10,329 nucleotides of DNA from Gammaproteobacteria bacterium (GTDB lineage: Bacteria > Pseudomonadota > Gammaproteobacteria > Xanthomonadales > Marinicellaceae), in NCBI GenBank assembly GCA_030426705.1, contig JAUHXW010000079.1, positions 1 through 10,329 on the forward strand. Direction: 5' to 3'. Shown piece after piece: positions 7,138-10,329 of this stretch (the first letter of the stretch is position 1; every line of letters starts with the position of its first letter). Under the pieces are notes generated by a model. That model did no database searches, was not told the origin of the DNA, and saw nothing but the letters and a program-made list of their open reading frames with translations. Made by a program: the position numbers and the translations under genes.

Positions 7138-8259
7138 TTATTGATTATCAAAAAAGTTATATAAATGTCTTTCCAATTGTTTGAGTTGTTGATGCGAACA
7201 ACAATAGATGCCAAGGTCTTTGGCACGTGATAACACGTATTTGTTCAATGGCTGATAGCTTATCAGCATGGCTCGGCCTGACAGCCCCCCTGTTAATGAT
7301 TTAATGGTATCTAAACGATAAATGGCCGCACTGGCAGCTGCTTTTTCGTCTTTGCTTTTGGAAAAGCGACGAGTTTTGCATTCGATGATATGCAATCTGT
7401 TGTGACTCATGGCCACCACATCCAGTTCATTTTTAACTTTGCCCTGATTGCGCACGATCAACATACCTTTAGCCACATCAGAGATATGTGAACGTTTGCT
7501 GCGCATGCCATAAATGATGGAAAAAACATGATTTTCCAACCAGCCACCATTGCAATAAAATCTTGTGGTTTCGTCATTGAATTTGAGTTTTCTGCCGCGC
7601 AAAGTCAACATGTTGGCATCTTGAAATTGTTGTAACACTTCGTGTAGGTGGTTTTTATCCAACTCCTTTTTAGTCAGTTCATAACTGTGTTGTTGGTTGG
7701 CCATCATTGCCATGTAGTTCAGTGAAGCCATCGCTGAATCATAAATGCCAATGTGTTCAATGATCCATTGTGTCAGGTTTCTGGAACTGGCAGGTTCTGG
7801 TGTTTTCTGGCCTTGATCGAGCACTTGTGTATTGAAGGACTTCAGATATTCCTGAATTTTTAATTCATGGGTCAGATGGATGTCCTTGTCTGTTGATTTT
7901 GTATTCAGCCAATGTAACTCATCGGTGAATTTGTCCACAGTAAAAACCGGATAACCAAAATTGGAAAACTGCTCAAAGCCCAACAAGATGAGTTTTTTAT
8001 AGCCACTGGAAGCATTAAAAATCAATTTTTCAGACTGGTATTTTTCGATCAAACCTGCAAATTGTTCGCGTGCCAATTGGGTATCAAATACAACTTCTAT
8101 GCACTCACAGCTGATACCACGAGATTGAATGGCGGATTTTATACCGGCGATGTTGTCTTCATGTCGATGCAACAGGATGATTTGATCGGCTTTCAGGGTG
8201 AGTGCTGCGCTTAAAATACCCGCATGCTGTGGATGATATATGGCCAAATGAATTTGCAT
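7138..8259 (-). CDS. CARF-domain nuclease of the Card1/Can2 (DUF1887, VC1899-like) family
   Basis: A 373-residue protein with an N-terminal CARF (Rossmann-like) domain, about 1-125, which in this family binds cyclic oligoadenylates. A winged-helix-like middle follows (about 160-232), then a PD-(D/E)xK nuclease domain (about 235-373). The CARF signature is FNASSGYKK (81-89), matching the family's NxS/T-x-G-x-K/R loop. The nuclease core is visible as GGWLE (Glu242), KNELD (Asp280) and HIIECKT (Glu293, Lys295), with RAMLISYQPL (329-338) afterwards. Layout and motifs match Vibrio cholerae VC1899 (solved structure) and the Card1/Can2 nucleases, which are activated by cA4 in type III CRISPR immunity and cut DNA and/or RNA. 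No cas gene, repeat array or cyclase is in the window, so the ligand here is unknown. All catalytic residues are kept, so it is probably active. It is first in a unit with ltaE. Confidence 0.9.
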   Translation of the reverse strand: MQIHLAIYHPQHAGILSAALTLKADQIILLHRHEDNIAGIKSAIQSRGISCECIEVVFDTQLAREQFAGLIEKYQSEKLIFNASSGYKKLILLGFEQFSNFGYPVFTVDKFTDELHWLNTKSTDKDIHLTHELKIQEYLKSFNTQVLDQGQKTPEPASSRNLTQWIIEHIGIYDSAMASLNYMAMMANQQHSYELTKKELDKNHLHEVLQQFQDANMLTLRGRKLKFNDETTRFYCNGGWLENHVFSIIYGMRSKRSHISDVAKGMLIVRNQGKVKNELDVVAMSHNRLHIIECKTRRFSKSKDEKAAASAAIYRLDTIKSLTGGLSGRAMLISYQPLNKYVLSRAKDLGIYCCSHQQLKQLERHLYNFFDNQ

Positions 8260-8265
8260 GTCATG

Positions 8266-8271
8266 ATTATA
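8266..8271 (-). promoter_or_regulatory. -10 element (perfect TATAAT) of the CARF nuclease gene, possible leaderless start
   Basis: Reading the minus strand, TATAAT is followed by six bases and then the ATG at 8259. A start point the usual 6-7 bases past a -10 box would fall at or next to the A of that ATG. No ribosome-binding site precedes the gene. The -35 position at 17-base spacing (8289-8294, CACAAC on the minus strand) is a poor match, so the promoter may be weak or need an activator. Confidence 0.45.
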
Positions 8272-8315
8272 TGAAAAAACAATTAAGTGTTGTGGTGTTT
8301 ATTGTTTTTTTCAGT

Positions 8316-8321
8316 TAAAAT
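8316..8321 (+). promoter_or_regulatory. Candidate -10 element for carA
   Basis: TAAAAT on the plus strand would place the RNA start near 8328, just ahead of the leader hairpins. No good -35 box is present at normal spacing (TTGTGG at 8290-8295 would need a 20-base spacer). The surrounding 8272-8330 stretch is A/T-rich. This is a tentative call. Confidence 0.25.
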
Positions 8322-8340
8322 TCGCTTTCAATTCGATTGC

Positions 8341-8372
8341 GAGACTTTTACCAGTATCCAGTGAGAAGTCTC
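8341..8372 (+). promoter_or_regulatory. First hairpin of the carA leader
   Basis: A perfect 7-base inverted repeat, GAGACTT (8341-8347) with AAGTCTC (8366-8372), extends to 9 pairs through one G-U and one A-U pair (8348-8349 with 8364-8365). The 14-base loop (8350-8363) holds ACCAGT and CCAGT. ACCAG also occurs in the 3' arm of the terminator that begins 5 bases later, so this loop could pair with the terminator's 5' arm (8382-8387) and act as an antiterminator. The pairing is seen in the sequence; the regulatory role is inference. Confidence 0.5.
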
Positions 8373-8377
8373 ATAAC

Positions 8378-8404
8378 AAAAGTTGGTGAAAACCAGCTTT
8401 TTTT
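8378..8404 (+). terminator. Intrinsic terminator in the carA leader (attenuator)
   Basis: A 10-pair stem (8378-8387 with 8392-8401, one G-U pair) closed by a GAAA tetraloop (8388-8391) is followed by an unbroken T run covering 8398-8404. No plus-strand gene ends nearby: the previous plus-strand gene stops at 6100 and the genes between run the other way. The terminator can therefore only act on RNA started just upstream of carA. This points to premature termination as a control step for carAB. Confidence 0.75.
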
Positions 8405-8426
8405 ACGCCTGAAAGAGTTGAGCAAA

Positions 8427-9605
8427 GTGTCCAAACTAAATCAAATTTTATTTCCCCCATCTCGTCAAACACCTGCTGTATTGGTATTGTCTGACGGCTC
8501 GGTTTATCACGGCTATTCCATCGGTGTAGATGGCTTGGCGGTGGCAGAAATTGTTTTCAATACTGCGATGACAGGTTATCAGGAAATCCTGTCAGACCCA
8601 TCGTATGCCGAGCAAATGGTCACCTTGACCTATCCACATATTGGTAATACAGGCGTCAATGAAGCCGATAATGAATCGGCTGCGGTCCACGCCAAAGGTT
8701 TGATCATCAGGGATTATCCCGATGTGGCCAGTAATTGGCGAACAGAAGAGACTTTAAAAGATTATTTGAAGGAAAATCAAGTGGTCGCCATCAGTGATGT
8801 GGACACCCGAGCGATAACCAGTAAGTTGAGAATTCAGGGATCACTCAATGCTTGCATCATGGCTGGTGAAATTGATGTTGATAAAGCTTTGCAGTTGGCT
8901 CAGCAATATCCGGGTATGCATGGCCAGGACCTGGCTAAAGTGGTGTCTTGCCAGCAAAGTTATGCCTGGCATGAAGGGACTTATCAACTGGACGGCACTG
9001 CTTTCAGAAACAATGACAAAAAACCATTCAAAGTGGTTTGTTATGACTTCGGCATCAAGCGCAACATCATGCGCATTTTGTGTGATTTGGGATGTGAGTT
9101 GACAGTGGTTCCAGCACAAACCCCAGCGGCAGATGTGCTTGCAATGAATCCTGATGGTGTGTTTTTATCCAATGGTCCGGGAGATCCGGCAGCTTGTGAT
9201 TACGCCATCAGTGCTTGTCAGACTTTGTTGGAACGCAAGATACCGTTGTTCGGTATTTGCCTGGGTCATCAAATCATGGCATTGGCCTTAGGTGCGCAAA
9301 CCACGAAAATGAAGTTTGGTCACCATGGAGCGAACCATCCGGTTGAAAACTGTAATGATAAAACCGTGTTAATCACCAGTCAAAACCATAACTTTGCGGT
9401 TGCTGAGGAGGGTTTGCCTGAGTCTTTACAAGTTACGCACCGGTCATTGTTTGATGGCAGTGTGCAAGGCATCAAACACATTGAACAAGATGCCTATGGC
9501 TTTCAAGGGCATCCAGAAGCCAGCCCGGGGCCACATGAGGCGAAGAAAATATTTGAACCCTTTATTGAAGCAATGAAAAAGTCAAAGGAGCAGGCTCATG
9601 GGTAA
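8427..9605 (+). CDS. carA: Carbamoyl-phosphate synthetase small (glutaminase) subunit
   Basis: The subunit that hydrolyses glutamine and feeds ammonia to CarB for carbamoyl phosphate, used in arginine and pyrimidine synthesis. From GTG 8427 it is 392 residues (E. coli 382). The N-terminal CarA domain shows AVLVLSDGSVYHG, FNTAMTGYQEI, LTYPHIGNTG and DVDTRAIT. The class I glutaminase domain shows SNGPGDP (248-254), the nucleophile Cys278 in FGICLGHQ, and His362/Glu364 in GHPEASPGPHE. The frame is open upstream to TTG 8337, but that would run through the terminator hairpin and add 30 residues absent from relatives. GTG 8427 or TTG 8418 is therefore preferred, although ribosome-binding signals are weak (AGAG at 8414-8417). 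The C-terminal 8 bases overlap carB. Expression is probably set by the leader attenuator. Confidence 0.97.
   Translation: MSKLNQILFPPSRQTPAVLVLSDGSVYHGYSIGVDGLAVAEIVFNTAMTGYQEILSDPSYAEQMVTLTYPHIGNTGVNEADNESAAVHAKGLIIRDYPDVASNWRTEETLKDYLKENQVVAISDVDTRAITSKLRIQGSLNACIMAGEIDVDKALQLAQQYPGMHGQDLAKVVSCQQSYAWHEGTYQLDGTAFRNNDKKPFKVVCYDFGIKRNIMRILCDLGCELTVVPAQTPAADVLAMNPDGVFLSNGPGDPAACDYAISACQTLLERKIPLFGICLGHQIMALALGAQTTKMKFGHHGANHPVENCNDKTVLITSQNHNFAVAEEGLPESLQVTHRSLFDGSVQGIKHIEQDAYGFQGHPEASPGPHEAKKIFEPFIEAMKKSKEQAHG
9584..9590 (+). promoter_or_regulatory. Strong ribosome-binding site of carB
   Basis: AAAGGAG lies 7 bases before ATG 9598, within the last codons of carA. It is the strongest such site in the window and fixes the carB start, giving an 8-base overlap with carA. 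Confidence 0.85.
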
Positions 9606-10329
9606 GCGCACAGACATCAAAAGTATTTTAGTCCTCGGTGCTGGGCCAATCGTAATCGGCCAGGCCTGTGAGTTTGATTATTCAGGGACACAAGCTTGTA
9701 AAGCATTGAAAGATGAAGGCTACCGGGTTATTTTGGTTAATTCCAACCCAGCCACCATCATGACCGATCCTGAAACTGCAGACAGCATTTATATTCAGCC
9801 GATTAAATGGCAAACTGTGGCGTCAATCATTGAGCGTGAACGTCCGGATGCCTTGTTGCCTACCATGGGTGGTCAAACGGCTTTGAACTGTTCATTGGAT
9901 CTGGTCAGTCAGGGCGTGCTGGAACGATATGGCGTTGAAATGATTGGTGCTTCACGCGAAGCCATTGATATGGCAGAAGACCGTGAGCAATTCCGTGAAG
10001 CGATGGAAGACATTGGTTTGGAATGTGCCAAATCGTTCATAGTCCACAATATGGATGAAGCACGAATTGCACAAAAAGAAATTGGTTATCCAGTCATTAT
10101 CAGGCCCTCATTTACCATGGGTGGTACAGGTGGTGGTATCGCTTATAATCTGGAAGAATTTGAAGACATCACGGCCGAAGGTTTAAAGATGTCACCAACC
10201 ACCGAAGTTTTACTTGAAGAATCCCTGCTGGGTTGGAAAGAGTACGAAATGGAGGTGGTGCGTGACAAAGCTGACAACTGTATCATCATTTGTTCCATTG
10301 AAAACCTTGATCCCATGGGTGTGCATACC
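9598..10329 (+). CDS. carB: Carbamoyl-phosphate synthetase large subunit, N-terminal part (runs off the window)
   Basis: The first 244 codons of the large subunit (about 1070 residues in the family), covering most of the first ATP-grasp domain that makes carboxy phosphate from bicarbonate. It starts GKRTDIKSILVLGAGPIVIG and has EFDYSGTQACKAL, NSNPATIMTDPE, PTMGGQTALNC, an ATP-contacting Arg169 in IIRPSFTMGG followed by TGGGIAYN, ESLLGWKEYEMEVVRD and the start of the SIENLDPMG block. The first 170 residues align with E. coli CarB without any gap. There is no frameshift. It overlaps carA by 8 bases and must be cotranscribed with it. Confidence 0.98.
   Translation, partial: MGKRTDIKSILVLGAGPIVIGQACEFDYSGTQACKALKDEGYRVILVNSNPATIMTDPETADSIYIQPIKWQTVASIIERERPDALLPTMGGQTALNCSLDLVSQGVLERYGVEMIGASREAIDMAEDREQFREAMEDIGLECAKSFIVHNMDEARIAQKEIGYPVIIRPSFTMGGTGGGIAYNLEEFEDITAEGLKMSPTTEVLLEESLLGWKEYEMEVVRDKADNCIIICSIENLDPMGVHT

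Noticed and set aside
7138..8259. A CRISPR array or cas genes near the CARF nuclease.
   Set aside because: No direct repeats with regular spacing and no cas-like proteins are visible anywhere in the window.

Overview
The window is a compact, fully coding stretch of chromosome (by eye low-to-mid 40s % GC) from what looks like a gammaproteobacterium. ParE, CarA and CarB read closely like the E. coli proteins. The SufS-SufU pair, a BPSS1780-type membrane protein and a Pseudomonas-type threonine aldolase point away from the Enterobacteriaceae, towards xanthomonad-like or related marine lineages. That placement is inference. No tRNA, rRNA, insertion sequence, CRISPR array or phage gene is visible. 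No gap exceeds 300 bases; the longest non-coding stretch is the divergent region at about 8260-8426.

Layout: (1) 1-3851, plus strand, one tight gene run: the 3' end of sufS, sufU, a six-helix membrane protein, a CNHC thioredoxin/peroxiredoxin-like protein and parE. These genes abut, overlap or lie a few bases apart, so Fe-S assembly, a redox protein and topoisomerase IV may share a transcript. (2) 3893-6100, plus strand: a membrane-anchored GGDEF-EAL protein with both catalytic centres intact. (3) 6097-8259, minus strand, a two-gene unit: first a CARF-domain nuclease of the Card1/Can2 (DUF1887, VC1899) type, then a low-specificity L-threonine aldolase. This unit converges on the GGDEF-EAL gene with a 4-base overlap. 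(4) 8427-10329, plus strand: carA and the start of carB, encoding carbamoyl-phosphate synthetase for the arginine and pyrimidine pathways.

Two points stand out. The CARF nuclease belongs to a family known to be switched on by cyclic oligoadenylates made by type III CRISPR systems, yet it sits here among housekeeping genes with no cas gene or array. It has a perfect TATAAT placed so that its mRNA may be leaderless. Second, the carA leader holds a textbook intrinsic terminator (10-bp stem, GAAA tetraloop, seven T) upstream of the likely carA start. A second hairpin precedes it, and its loop repeats part of the terminator's 3' arm. Together they look like an undescribed transcription attenuator for carAB. 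A smaller oddity is SufU, where the third conserved metal-ligand cysteine appears moved four residues downstream.
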